Part shown: piece by piece, positions 46,425 through 54,281 of the stretch
Numbering within the stretch: the first letter of the stretch is position 1
How the letters are laid out: every line of letters begins with the position of its first letter
DNA from: a virus
Strand: one strand, 5' to 3'
IMG/VR virus record: IMGVR_UViG_3300025030_000086
Coordinates: 1 to 64,000 of that record
Length of the DNA stretch: 64,000 nt
Position numbers and translations under genes: made by a program
Notes under the pieces: model-generated
Databases searched by the model: none
What the model saw: only the letters and a program-made list of their open reading frames with translations
What the model was told of the DNA's origin: nothing

Positions 46425-46685
46425 ATGTCATTTGAAATGGAAAAAATTAGAGGCTTAAAAGTTATAGCTTTGAAAGGTGGGGGATACAGGGATAAAAGGT
46501 TTAAAGATATTGAAGTTAAATATATTTTGTTTTCAGATAAAAGAACTTATATTGAATTAGAAGAACAGGATTATTATACATTTCATGATTTTTCATCTTA
46601 TGCAAGATATGTTAATATTCATAGTAATGAAGAGGAATGGAAAAGAATTTTTAAACTTGATGATGCTAATGAGGATATTTGTTAG
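46425..46685 (+). CDS. Small protein, unknown
   Basis: 86 residues; SD AAGGAGAAATAG. Strand-rich N-terminal half with GGGYRDKRFKDIEVKYILF. Unknown. Confidence 0.5.
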   Translation: MSFEMEKIRGLKVIALKGGGYRDKRFKDIEVKYILFSDKRTYIELEEQDYYTFHDFSSYARYVNIHSNEEEWKRIFKLDDANEDIC

Positions 46686-46697
46686 GGGGTTACTTAA

Positions 46698-46892
46698 ATG
46701 AAAAATGTAAATCTTGTATTAAGTGTTATTTTAAATTATGAAACTAAAAAAGGTAATAAAGAAGTATGCCATGAGATAGAGGTCTATCTTGGTAATGTAC
46801 CTGAAACATACATAGATGTGGAAGAAGTGGTAAAACTTATTAAACAAAATATAAAAATAAATGTAAAGGAAGTTGAAATTTATGGAGATTAA
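46698..46892 (+). CDS. Small protein, unknown
   Basis: 64 residues; SD AGGGGGTTAC. Beta/alpha pattern ending VEEVVKLIKQNIKINVKEVE. Unknown. Confidence 0.5.
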   Translation: MKNVNLVLSVILNYETKKGNKEVCHEIEVYLGNVPETYIDVEEVVKLIKQNIKINVKEVEIYGD

Positions 46893-46894
46893 AG

Positions 46895-47458
46895 ATGTCA
46901 AAGAATGAGCGGGACAAATATTTATTGAAAGAGGAGTATAAGAAATTTATTGAAAATACTCCTGAACAATATAAACTATTTTGGAAAATTGTGTTTCATT
47001 CTGGTCTTAGGATATCTGAAGGATTGAATCTAACAGTTAATGACATATTATGGAATGAGAATAAATTATTAATTGCTACATTGAAGCGTAAAGGTCATCC
47101 CATCATTCCTATAATAATTTCAAAAGACTTAATAGATGAATTGAAAATATATATAAAAGAATCTGGAAGAATGTGGAAGAATCCGGCAATTAATGGAAGA
47201 ATCTGGAAGTATAGTAGACAATATGCATGGAGAATATTCAAGTCTATTTGCATAAAAGCGGAATTAAACCCAAAGTATAGCCCTCATGCTCTACGTCATT
47301 CTCATGGTGTTATGATAGCAGATATAACAAACGGTAATATGGTTGAGATTAAAAATAGATTAAGACATTCATCTATAAAATCAACTGAATTCTATGTTCA
47401 TTGTTCTGAAGCCAAACAAAAGGAATTATCCAATAAAATAGAGGAGTATATGAAATGA
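46895..47458 (+). CDS. Minimal tyrosine recombinase
   Basis: 187 residues, essentially only the catalytic domain. HSGLRISEGLNL carries Arg I, LKRKGHPI the beta-hairpin Lys, HALRHSHGV the His-x-x-Arg box, RLRHSSIKST the second His region, and EFYVH the nucleophilic Tyr. The N-terminal core-binding domain of typical integrases is largely absent. It may resolve genome multimers, invert DNA or be a relic integrase. No attachment site or repressor is seen beside it. Confidence 0.83.
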   Translation: MSKNERDKYLLKEEYKKFIENTPEQYKLFWKIVFHSGLRISEGLNLTVNDILWNENKLLIATLKRKGHPIIPIIISKDLIDELKIYIKESGRMWKNPAINGRIWKYSRQYAWRIFKSICIKAELNPKYSPHALRHSHGVMIADITNGNMVEIKNRLRHSSIKSTEFYVHCSEAKQKELSNKIEEYMK

Positions 47459-47625
47459 AAAATCAATATAAAGCTGAATTAAAACAAGCTATAGAATTTC
47501 ACTTAAAAATGGATAAACAATCGGGAAGAGCAGATAAAAAAGCATGGCCCCCTTGGTTATTAGGAATTTATGAAGAAGGGAATTATAATGAAGATAATAT
47601 AAATAATAAAAAGGAGATATTATAA
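47455..47625 (+). CDS. Small protein, paralogue of the 41697 ORF
   Basis: 56 residues: ELKQAIEFHLKMDKQSGRAD followed by WPPWLLGIYEEG. ATGA overlap with the recombinase gene; its end contains AAAGGAGATA for the next gene. Unknown. Confidence 0.55.
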   Translation: MKNQYKAELKQAIEFHLKMDKQSGRADKKAWPPWLLGIYEEGNYNEDNINNKKEIL

Positions 47626-48023
47626 TGTGTTTGTATAATGTGGATAATTCAATAAAGGACAAAGATTTTGGTTACAAAATAATAAGCAAAGATGGTAGAG
47701 CAAGGTTTTTAAAGAGTAAAAAGTTAACTGAAGGAAAATGGTTAAATGAATATAATTATAGACAAGATTATTATAAAAAAGAAAACTACTTGTTTTTAGA
47801 ATCAGAGTCATATTATGATAAATTAGCATATTTGATGGGGTGGCATGTTTTTTACACCAAAAAAGAGGCAATGAGTTATAATAAATATATATTACGTGAC
47901 CCTACTATTAAAATTGTAAAAGTTGGGATTAAAAATATAGTGGCAAAGGGTTATCAATGTACGCAACATTCATATAGGACAATTGTTTGTAAATACATAA
48001 AAATAGAAAAGGAGATGAAATGA
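47625..48023 (+). CDS. Conserved phage hypothetical protein
   Basis: 132 residues. MCLYNVDNSIKDKDFGYKII, KWLNEYNYRQDYY, GWHVFYTKKEAMSY and a VKVGIKNIVAKGYQ strand match a small phage family (CLYNV...GYKV...GFHIF.TK.DA...V.VRYR.VVA.G.Q). Its role is unknown; it sits at the end of the plus-strand block. Confidence 0.6.
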   Translation: MCLYNVDNSIKDKDFGYKIISKDGRARFLKSKKLTEGKWLNEYNYRQDYYKKENYLFLESESYYDKLAYLMGWHVFYTKKEAMSYNKYILRDPTIKIVKVGIKNIVAKGYQCTQHSYRTIVCKYIKIEKEMK

Positions 48024-48229
48024 TAATAAGAACAGATGAAGGTGACAGGATAATATTAAATGAGGAAGTAAATCTTTACAGTTTAGATGAACGTATTAAA
48101 ACGACAAACAGTGTAAAAATTAATGGTAAAACCATGACCGTTGATGAGTTTAAGAAAGGAAAAATAGATCCAAAAAAAGGTCATTGGGGTCGAAAAGCTA
48201 TGAATGAGATGGATAATGATTTAATCTAA
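48020..48229 (+). CDS. Small protein, unknown
   Basis: 69 residues; VKINGKTMTVDEFKKGKI shares a motif with the 32056 ORF. SD AAAGGAGATG. Last plus-strand gene; converges on the minus-strand block with an 9-base overlap. Confidence 0.5.
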   Translation: MIIRTDEGDRIILNEEVNLYSLDERIKTTNSVKINGKTMTVDEFKKGKIDPKKGHWGRKAMNEMDNDLI

Positions 48230-48418
48230 ATCAGCATCTATCACAAGATTTGCCCATAAGCAAAGGTCTTTTATTAATCTATTTCTTTTATCATATGGTA
48301 TTTCGTAGTCATTAAATATCAATATTAATTCTTCCTGAAGTACATCATTTATTTTAGATTTTATGGCTTGTTTAATTTCATTTCTTTTTATATTATCCAT
48401 TTTATCTCCATTTACCAC
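48221..48418 (-). CDS. Small helical protein, unknown
   Basis: 65 residues, helical (IKRNEIKQAIKSKINDVLQE). Ribosome site GGAGATAAA. It is the last minus-strand gene and overlaps the plus-strand gene end to end. Confidence 0.5.
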   Translation of the reverse strand: MVNGDKMDNIKRNEIKQAIKSKINDVLQEELILIFNDYEIPYDKRNRLIKDLCLWANLVIDADLD

Positions 48419-48558
48419 AATATATGGTATGTTACAATATGAAACACAAGATGTTGTGTACTTTACTATTTATATGATTATAAGTAAATATTTTAAAACC
48501 ACAAAAGTGAGCTACCTATTTCAATATAAAAATCCAGATACCAATTTAATGATGGAAT
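48419..48558. promoter_or_regulatory. Intergenic region with GAGCTACCTA motif
   Basis: No gene. It has an ACACAA/TTGTGT hairpin near 48443-48460 and the block CACAAAAGTGAGCTACCTAT (48500-48519), of which 20 bases are also found inside the coding sequence at 41051. AGATACCAATTT follows, as in the 35.2 kb repeats. Confidence 0.5.
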
Positions 48559-48933
48559 TTAACCCTTACTCTTATTAACTGGAAAATTTAACCATCCATT
48601 TTTACTAAATATATTAAATAATGCCAATGCTAATATATTGATTGATTTCTCCTCATCATCACCCATAGATGAGAAAAGCCCCATTTCCAATTCACCATCA
48701 ACAGCATGTAAAATTTCATGGAGTAATGTAATAAAAACATCCTCCAATGGCTTATTTTTATAATATATTCTTATAGTCCTGTCCCAAGGATCGTGTTGAC
48801 CAACCAAACTTGCCCTTTTCTCCGCATCTACATCATTTGGTAGTTCATGATATGCAATTGTGTAAGGAATACCAAGAAGCTCAAAATTTGTTGGCAGTTC
48901 AGAAACTTTGTAATTTTTTCCACTTTTAAACAT
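48559..48933 (-). CDS. HExxH zinc metallopeptidase
   Basis: 124 residues. ITLLHEILHAVDGELE carries the HEILH zinc site with a downstream Glu; LPTNFELLGIPYTIAYHELP and DRTIRIYYK precede it, the layout of small phage/ICE metallopeptidases related to the ImmA/WLM group. A host or phage repressor is a conceivable substrate, but this is inference. No signal peptide, so cytoplasmic. Confidence 0.75.
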   Translation of the reverse strand: MFKSGKNYKVSELPTNFELLGIPYTIAYHELPNDVDAEKRASLVGQHDPWDRTIRIYYKNKPLEDVFITLLHEILHAVDGELEMGLFSSMGDDEEKSINILALALFNIFSKNGWLNFPVNKSKG

Positions 48934-49161
48934 TTAGATACCCCCCTTATTTTTTAAATTAGAGAATATTCCCCATAGAGAAAAAATAAAAAATATGAAG
49001 AAGAGAAAACTTTGTTGAATTTCCCCTATTTTATAATTATATATCATAAGAAATAAATCGGTAAATGACCATAGATAAAATCCCCATAATAATTTATTTT
49101 TAATAATACATATTTTACCAATTAAGGAAAGAACGATTATACCCCATAAGAAATATCCCAT
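48934..49161 (-). CDS. Small membrane protein, PnuC-like repeat
   Basis: 75 residues with three hydrophobic helices. The pattern LSLIGKICIIKNKLLWGFYLW...IYNYKIGEIQQSFLFFIFFIFSLWGIF resembles half-size PnuC-like proteins in phages. PnuC carries nicotinamide riboside; transport here is only a possibility. Confidence 0.45.
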   Translation of the reverse strand: MGYFLWGIIVLSLIGKICIIKNKLLWGFYLWSFTDLFLMIYNYKIGEIQQSFLFFIFFIFSLWGIFSNLKNKGGI

Positions 49162-49314
49162 TTAAATATCCCAATAAAAAGTTATATCAAAAAATAACCA
49201 TCCTAAATTATATACTCTGGAACAATCATGGTAAAAGGGAATTAAATACCATTTATGTAGTGGGAAAAATCCTATATTTAAAACAGGTCTGTAATATATT
49301 ACATTTTTTTTCAT
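49162..49314 (-). CDS. 50-residue ORF, unknown
   Basis: MKKNVIYYRPVLNIGFFPLH..., aromatic-rich (YNLGWLFFDITFYWDI). Start overlaps the SbcC C-terminal gene's stop (TAATG). Coupling supports it as real. Confidence 0.5.
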   Translation of the reverse strand: MKKNVIYYRPVLNIGFFPLHKWYLIPFYHDCSRVYNLGWLFFDITFYWDI

Positions 49315-49925
49315 TATGCTATCTCCTTTGTTTCTGAAAACTTCCCATTATGGGTAACAAAAAACACCTTATCAGCTTGTTCTGCTATTTCTGGTATTTG
49401 AGAAACTATTATAAATTGTATATTTAATTTTTTACTTAAATCTTTAATCATTTTCATAGCATTTTCTGTTTTACCATGCAAAAACCGCATGGGTTCATCC
49501 AAAATCAATGTGTTTGTTGATTTAGGATTTTCTATGCTCCAAAGGACTACTCGTAATGCAAAGGAGGCAACATCCAGTATACCACCCCCACAACTATCTT
49601 TTGGATCGGCTTCTTCCCCCCTTAATTTAAGACTAATTTTAGCTTCGGGTTTGTTACGTTTAATGTCAAAATCTATAATAAATTGGTAGTCCTCCTCAAA
49701 AACTGCTTGTAATGCAGTAGTAACCATAGATTCTATGTAATCTTTTAAATAGGATTGGGTATGCTTTCCAGCTTCGGCTACTATAGCTCTTGCTTTTTGC
49801 AAATTTTCATTATATTCTTTTAATGAAACTTGCTCTTTTTCTTTTATTTCTAAAGAAGCAAGAGTTAGTTGACATTCAGTTTTGAAAGCAATAAACTTTG
49901 TTTTAAGTTGCTCTACTTTTTCCAT
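49314..49925 (-). CDS. SbcC/Rad50-like ATPase, C-terminal half
   Basis: 203 residues. A coiled coil (1-65) leads into the C-terminal ATPase lobe: signature DSCGGGILDVASFALRVVLW (about 110-129), Walker B with D-loop TLILDEPMRFLHG and the switch region FIIVSQIPEIAEQADKVFFVTH. There is no Walker A, which lies in the separate gene 52413-53471. The two halves plus the coiled-coil ORF at 50476 would make one gp46-like subunit. It is separated from the rest by an inserted HNH-repeat gene and small ORFs. Confidence 0.82.
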   Translation of the reverse strand: MEKVEQLKTKFIAFKTECQLTLASLEIKEKEQVSLKEYNENLQKARAIVAEAGKHTQSYLKDYIESMVTTALQAVFEEDYQFIIDFDIKRNKPEAKISLKLRGEEADPKDSCGGGILDVASFALRVVLWSIENPKSTNTLILDEPMRFLHGKTENAMKMIKDLSKKLNIQFIIVSQIPEIAEQADKVFFVTHNGKFSETKEIA

Positions 49926-50294
49926 TCACCAACTCCAATCATCTTCTTGATTTTTAAGATTTTTACATTTCTTACATATTCTGTTGATTTTTGGATCTAT
50001 GCTTTCAAATTTTTTTAAACAACATAAACATATAACAACTGTTAATAATATCTTATCTTTTGATTTTCTTCCCTGTGTTATTGGAAAAGATACTTTTTTC
50101 TTTATATTTAATCCAGCTTGCTCCAAGCAAGCATTCCAACTTAAATTAAAATTTTTGTTTATATGACTATAACTACAAACTTTATTACAATTATAGTCAA
50201 ATTCATTTCTTGTCAAAAAGCAAGTTCCTGCAATATCTCTCAAATTTTCTATAAAATCTGAAAATTTGATTACTGATGTACCATGCAGTTTCAT
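49926..50294 (-). CDS. Homing-endonuclease-associated repeat protein
   Basis: 122 residues from ATG 50294 (MKLHGTSVIKF). A longer frame to 50339 overlaps the previous gene without a site. FIENLRDIAGTCFLTRNEFD, then SHINKNFNLSWNACLEQAGL matches the homing-endonuclease-associated (HNH) repeat, a DNA-binding unit. The C-terminus CLCCLKKFES...NRICKKCKN is a zinc finger. No nuclease motif is clear, so this may be a DNA-binding relic or a compact enzyme. It splits the SbcC region. Confidence 0.68.
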   Translation of the reverse strand: MKLHGTSVIKFSDFIENLRDIAGTCFLTRNEFDYNCNKVCSYSHINKNFNLSWNACLEQAGLNIKKKVSFPITQGRKSKDKILLTVVICLCCLKKFESIDPKINRICKKCKNLKNQEDDWSW

Positions 50295-50296
50295 AT

Positions 50297-50467
50297 TTAT
50301 TTTGATACTTCCCAATAAACTAAATAACAATTTTGGCACATATGAACTTCTACCAAATCAGAGCTATACCAAGTATCTGTGATAGTGATGAGTGGTCTTT
50401 TGTATAATGCTTCCAATAACAAAGGCTTGTGTCTATTAAATAGAATACATAATAATTTTTTAAACAT
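50297..50467 (-). CDS. Small CxxC protein, unknown
   Basis: 56 residues: basic N-terminus (MFKKLLCILFNRHKPLLLEA) and C-terminal VHMCQNCYLVYWE. SD GGAGG before the ATG. Stop lies three bases before the next gene's start. Confidence 0.5.
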   Translation of the reverse strand: MFKKLLCILFNRHKPLLLEALYKRPLITITDTWYSSDLVEVHMCQNCYLVYWEVSK

Positions 50468-50475
50468 AAAACCTC

Positions 50476-50730
50476 CTATATAAATCCAAATTTTTCTTTT
50501 AATTCTGTGTATTTACTTTCTATTGCAATTCCCAATGTTTCAACTTCCTTAGTTAATTTTTGAACCGTCTGTTCAGCTTCTATAAAATTATCTAAATTAT
50601 AATCTTTTTTTAGCGTGGATAATAAAGCCTTTTTTTGCCCCTTACTTTCAGCCAAATCTTCTCGTGCCTTCTCAATCTTTAATTTAATCGCTTTAAGAGT
50701 TTTTTCCACTTCTTTTGTGTCTATAGGCAT
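50476..50730 (-). CDS. Coiled-coil protein, probable SbcC middle segment
   Basis: 84 residues, an uninterrupted coiled coil (EVEKTLKAIKLKIEKAREDL...). Its place between the N- and C-terminal SbcC halves suggests it is a detached coiled-coil arm, or an independent partner. SD GAAAGGATATGTAAC. Confidence 0.55.
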   Translation of the reverse strand: MPIDTKEVEKTLKAIKLKIEKAREDLAESKGQKKALLSTLKKDYNLDNFIEAEQTVQKLTKEVETLGIAIESKYTELKEKFGFI

Positions 50731-50731
50731 G

Positions 50732-50827
50732 TTACATATCCTTTCTGAAGAAAAATAATGTTGTAAATATTATCAAAAATATAAAGACGTATGTGATTAT
50801 AATAGCAATTAATTCATTATCTGTCAT
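50732..50827 (-). CDS. Membrane microprotein
   Basis: 31 residues with one helix (LIAIIITYVFIFLIIFTTLFF) and a basic end. Overlaps the upstream gene. Unknown. Confidence 0.5.
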   Translation of the reverse strand: MTDNELIAIIITYVFIFLIIFTTLFFFRKDM

Positions 50828-51281
50828 CATCTCTATTCCTTTCCATATATTCTTGTGGGATAATAATCATAGATTTTTTATTTATTATTTTTACAGATTC
50901 TCTATGACCCAAAAAACAACTAAGGAATAAACCTATTTTTAATTTTGTATCTTCAATATCTATATTCAAGCAATACTTTGTATTCAATTCTTCTAAAAAA
51001 TGTTCAATTTTTCTTGCAGTATTTGTCACTGTGTCAAGCAACTGTGGGTTATAATATATAGAAAAACCAAACATTTTTTCATCCATATGGTAAGTTTCCA
51101 TAAATGTTGGATTTTGCACAGAATGAATAAAAATATGAGGCATTACTATATAATATTTAATAAGAATAGGAAATACTACTTTATTGGGATTAAATTCTTC
51201 TTCTTGTGAATAATCATTTTCTATAGTTATTTTTTCTTTATAATCTACAAGATATGGTTGATTGGTTATTGATGAATTCAT
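50817..51281 (-). CDS. Protein of unknown function between SbcD and SbcC parts
   Basis: 154 residues: acidic N-terminus, beta-like middle (VVFPILIKYYIVMPHIFIHS) and helix/strand C-terminal part. Start overlaps the SbcD-like stop by one base. No family recognised. Confidence 0.5.
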   Translation of the reverse strand: MNSSITNQPYLVDYKEKITIENDYSQEEEFNPNKVVFPILIKYYIVMPHIFIHSVQNPTFMETYHMDEKMFGFSIYYNPQLLDTVTNTARKIEHFLEELNTKYCLNIDIEDTKLKIGLFLSCFLGHRESVKIINKKSMIIIPQEYMERNRDDDR

Positions 51282-52210
51282 TATTTTTCAATCTCCTCAA
51301 ATGCCTTAATTATAATATTTTTAATATCATTTTCAGTTGATTTCATCATTAATTCAAGATTTTTTCTAAAATTTAAACTCTGTCCTATCTCATTGTTTTT
51401 TATACTATTTATAAATTCTTGCAATTTTTGATTCTCTTTTTTATCCACTCTTTCCAATGCCTCCGGCTTAAATACCTCATCAGCGGGTTTATGAATTATT
51501 GGTAAATTAATTAATTCATATGTTAAATCTTCATCATTTATTTCTAACATATATATATGAGGAATTAAATCAGATTCATTTAAGGTTTTTCTAACCAAAC
51601 AACCACAATTCACAATTGTTTGGTTTTTATATTTATAAAATACTGGATGATGCCAATCTCCACTTATAATTATATCATATGGATACTTTTTAGCAAGTTT
51701 ATCTGATTGCAGAAAGTCCTCCATTCCTTTCCATACAGGCTTATCCAATATAGTTTTATGAATTAATAATATATTGAAATTGTCTACATCTTCTATTATA
51801 GGAATTTCATCTCCATAATCACATCCATAAAGATCAATATTTCTACCAAAAGTTATACGTTTGAAGGTCTGCATATAGCCTAAAGATTCCATTAATTTCA
51901 AGGCTGTTCTATCTTTAGTCCTAAATCTTTGATCATGCTGTCCCCAAACGGTTAAGAATTGAATCTCATTATTATTGCCATTATTAATACTATATTTATT
52001 AAATAATTTTATATAATATTCCAATACGTCAAAAGACGGGCGGGGGTTATCGAAAACGTCCCCTGGGCACAGGATATATTCACATCTATTTTTTGAAGCT
52101 ATTTGAAATATCTGCTCAACCTTATTCAACTGAGTTTCAAAGAAATTATCTATCCTGTTTTCTGGATTAGAAGCTCTCAAATGTAAATCTCCGGTAATTA
52201 AAAATTTCAT
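51281..52210 (-). CDS. SbcD/Mre11-like nuclease (gp47-like)
   Basis: 309 residues. Metallophosphoesterase motifs in order: GDLHLRAS (about 7), PGDVFDNPRP (about 49), WGQHDQR (about 89), LLIHKT (about 148), SGDWHHP (about 184) and NCGCLVR. This is the nuclease subunit that, with the SbcC/Rad50-like ATPase encoded by 52413-53471 and 49314-49925, processes DNA ends for recombination-dependent replication. All metal ligands are present. Confidence 0.9.
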   Translation of the reverse strand: MKFLITGDLHLRASNPENRIDNFFETQLNKVEQIFQIASKNRCEYILCPGDVFDNPRPSFDVLEYYIKLFNKYSINNGNNNEIQFLTVWGQHDQRFRTKDRTALKLMESLGYMQTFKRITFGRNIDLYGCDYGDEIPIIEDVDNFNILLIHKTILDKPVWKGMEDFLQSDKLAKKYPYDIIISGDWHHPVFYKYKNQTIVNCGCLVRKTLNESDLIPHIYMLEINDEDLTYELINLPIIHKPADEVFKPEALERVDKKENQKLQEFINSIKNNEIGQSLNFRKNLELMMKSTENDIKNIIIKAFEEIEK

Positions 52211-52408
52211 TTATCTCATCCCCACATCAAAAGCTTGTATGGCCTTTTCCCAATCTAACTCACATTTTATTTCAGTCCATCCATTTGCTATTTTATAATC
52301 TTCAGCTATTTTGTTAGCCTCTTCTTTATTTTGAGCTATAATTTTAATAGTATTAATAAAATAAGTATTAATATAACCATCTGCTTTATAATATTTATAC
52401 TTCTCCAT
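52211..52408 (-). CDS. Small protein, unknown
   Basis: 65 residues from ATG 52408 with GAGGGGGGT upstream; the alternative GTG at 52429 lies in the preceding gene. YKYYKADGYINTYFINTIKIIAQNKEEA is a strand-helix pattern. Unknown. Confidence 0.5.
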   Translation of the reverse strand: MEKYKYYKADGYINTYFINTIKIIAQNKEEANKIAEDYKIANGWTEIKCELDWEKAIQAFDVGMR

Positions 52409-52412
52409 ATTG

Positions 52413-53471
52413 TTATACCCCCCTCTCACACAAAGGACATATACCTGCTTCTTCTAAGGTCTTCTTAAACTCTTTTTCCTCTTTTTCAATAAGTTTTTCC
52501 ATCTTTTTTATAGTTTCAAAATATACATCCCAACTCTGTTTTAAATTATTTATTTTATTTAGCACATCAGAAGTGGCTAAGTATTTTATAACATTACTCT
52601 CAAGCTCTGGCAAGCCCTCCCCCTGTTTTAAAATAGCCTCAGTTGCTTCAATATCAACATCCAATATGGATAAACTTATTAATATTTTTTCTAAATCTCT
52701 TATTAAAGCTAAATTCGTGTTATAATCCAACCATAAATACTCCAATACTTTAATTTCATCTTCAAGACCAACATATTTATTTTCTATGCTCTTTATAATA
52801 TTTTCTGTCCTAATTCCTTCCGATACTATGTAGGTTAATAATTTAACTTTATTTTCTAATATTTTAACTTTAGTATCATATTCTACTATTTTATTTACTA
52901 AATTCTCAATTAAATCATAATCTTTGAACTTTTCAAGGCTTGTATTCAATTTATCTAAATCTTGTTTTTTTATCTCAAGTTCTTTATTTGTAGATGTTAT
53001 TTTTGAAGATATGTTAGAAATCAAAGCGTCTATATCATCCAGCTTGACTATTTTATTAATTGTTCTGCCAACTTCTCCTGCACTATCCATCAAAAGGAAG
53101 TGTCTTTCAAACTGTGAGGCACAATTTATATCAGATATATTAATTGCAGAACTGATCTCTGAAGGAACATCATTGCCTATGGTATTAAATAATGAGCTAC
53201 CTATTTGATATGAATTTATAGAATTGTTTCTTTCTCTTACAATTTCAGTATCATTAATAATCAATGATACCTTGCAAGTTTCCTTTTTGTCACTAAAAGT
53301 GGATTTGAAAGCTAACCCTTGTGGTCTGTTAGTAATAATCCAATTCAAAGCTCTGAGAATAGCAGTTTTCCCATTATTGCTTTGACCAGATATTATATTT
53401 ATTCCAGAGGAAAATTTTAAATAGGAATCTTTATGGCTCTGAAAATTTTGGAGTTTAATGGATTGTATCAT
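52413..53471 (-). CDS. SbcC/Rad50-like ATPase, N-terminal half
   Basis: 352 residues. Starts MIQSIKLQNFQSHKDSYLKF, Walker A ISGQSNNGKTAILRALNW (about 28-45), then a Q-loop region and a long coiled coil (150-340). It ends with EEAGICPLCERGV, a CPLC half zinc hook exactly at the C-terminus. Walker B and the signature are encoded separately at 49314. The protein is therefore split at the hook, where the two arms of a normal SbcC meet. Confidence 0.87.
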   Translation of the reverse strand: MIQSIKLQNFQSHKDSYLKFSSGINIISGQSNNGKTAILRALNWIITNRPQGLAFKSTFSDKKETCKVSLIINDTEIVRERNNSINSYQIGSSLFNTIGNDVPSEISSAINISDINCASQFERHFLLMDSAGEVGRTINKIVKLDDIDALISNISSKITSTNKELEIKKQDLDKLNTSLEKFKDYDLIENLVNKIVEYDTKVKILENKVKLLTYIVSEGIRTENIIKSIENKYVGLEDEIKVLEYLWLDYNTNLALIRDLEKILISLSILDVDIEATEAILKQGEGLPELESNVIKYLATSDVLNKINNLKQSWDVYFETIKKMEKLIEKEEKEFKKTLEEAGICPLCERGV

Positions 53472-53475
53472 TTAT

Positions 53476-54063
53476 TTACCAATTATGTTCAGTATTATAA
53501 AAATTTTCTTCATAAAATAATCCATTTTTGAAATAAGCAGGATTGACATAATCAAAAAAATCTGTTAATAACATAATTACAACTTCAGTTTCATTAATGT
53601 ATCCGCTTGTATATCTCTTATTGCCAATACTACCAAAATAGCTTTGGAACGTATTATATAAATTATCCTCAAAAATAATTATTTCCTTTTTATTGTTCTT
53701 TTTGATTATTAATAATGGAGTTTTATCATCTCTTTCAGCATCCCCAACACATTGCTCCCACCAATCATGGATTAAACTTTTGTTTTTGTATACTAAAAAA
53801 TCAAGAGAAAAATCTTTGTAACTTTTTAATTCAATACTAAATTTATTAATAAATTTTATACCTTCTAAATCTGTTGAAGTGGTATCCCCTTGTTGACCAG
53901 AAGTTTTTTTACCTTTTTTAAATCTTTGTGTAGCCATTGCCCCACTTGAAGCAGATCTAAAAAATACATCATCTCTTTCATTTTCTGTATACCAAAGAGA
54001 CAGCAATTTACAAATTTTCCGTTCAAACTCCCCACCTTTTAATTTTCCACCACCAGGTCTCAT
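53476..54063 (-). CDS. PD-(D/E)xK nuclease, Holliday-junction-resolvase-like
   Basis: 195 residues. GGEFERKICKLLSLWYTENERDDVFFRS (Glu), QQGDTTSTDLEGI (Asp) and FSIELKSYKD (Glu-x-Lys) form the restriction-like core of a phage family with FERx...RSxxSGA...GD...ExK. Such genes cluster with recombination enzymes, as here beside SbcCD. A resolvase or end-processing role is inferred. Confidence 0.72.
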   Translation of the reverse strand: MRPGGGKLKGGEFERKICKLLSLWYTENERDDVFFRSASSGAMATQRFKKGKKTSGQQGDTTSTDLEGIKFINKFSIELKSYKDFSLDFLVYKNKSLIHDWWEQCVGDAERDDKTPLLIIKKNNKKEIIIFEDNLYNTFQSYFGSIGNKRYTSGYINETEVVIMLLTDFFDYVNPAYFKNGLFYEENFYNTEHNW

Positions 54064-54281
54064 TTTTTCTCCTCAAAAAATTCGGATAATACACCGCCGA
54101 GTAAAAACTGGAATGCTCCTCCTAACCATATCCATAGTGGGCTTAATAACCAAAACCAAGGTAAATTTATCCACTTAGTAAGTTGAAGCCATTCTAAAAA
54201 TATAGTCAATATTACAGGAATAAATATAGCATATTTGAAAAAGGATTTCATCTCTTCACTATCTGTTTTATTTATTGACAT
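54060..54281 (-). CDS. Membrane protein, W-x-LSPLWI family
   Basis: 73 residues with two helices around LPWFWLLSPLWIWLGGAF, paralogous to 20279-20488 and 58381-58590. Overlaps both neighbours by ATGA/one base. Role unknown. Confidence 0.65.
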   Translation of the reverse strand: MSINKTDSEEMKSFFKYAIFIPVILTIFLEWLQLTKWINLPWFWLLSPLWIWLGGAFQFLLGGVLSEFFEEKK

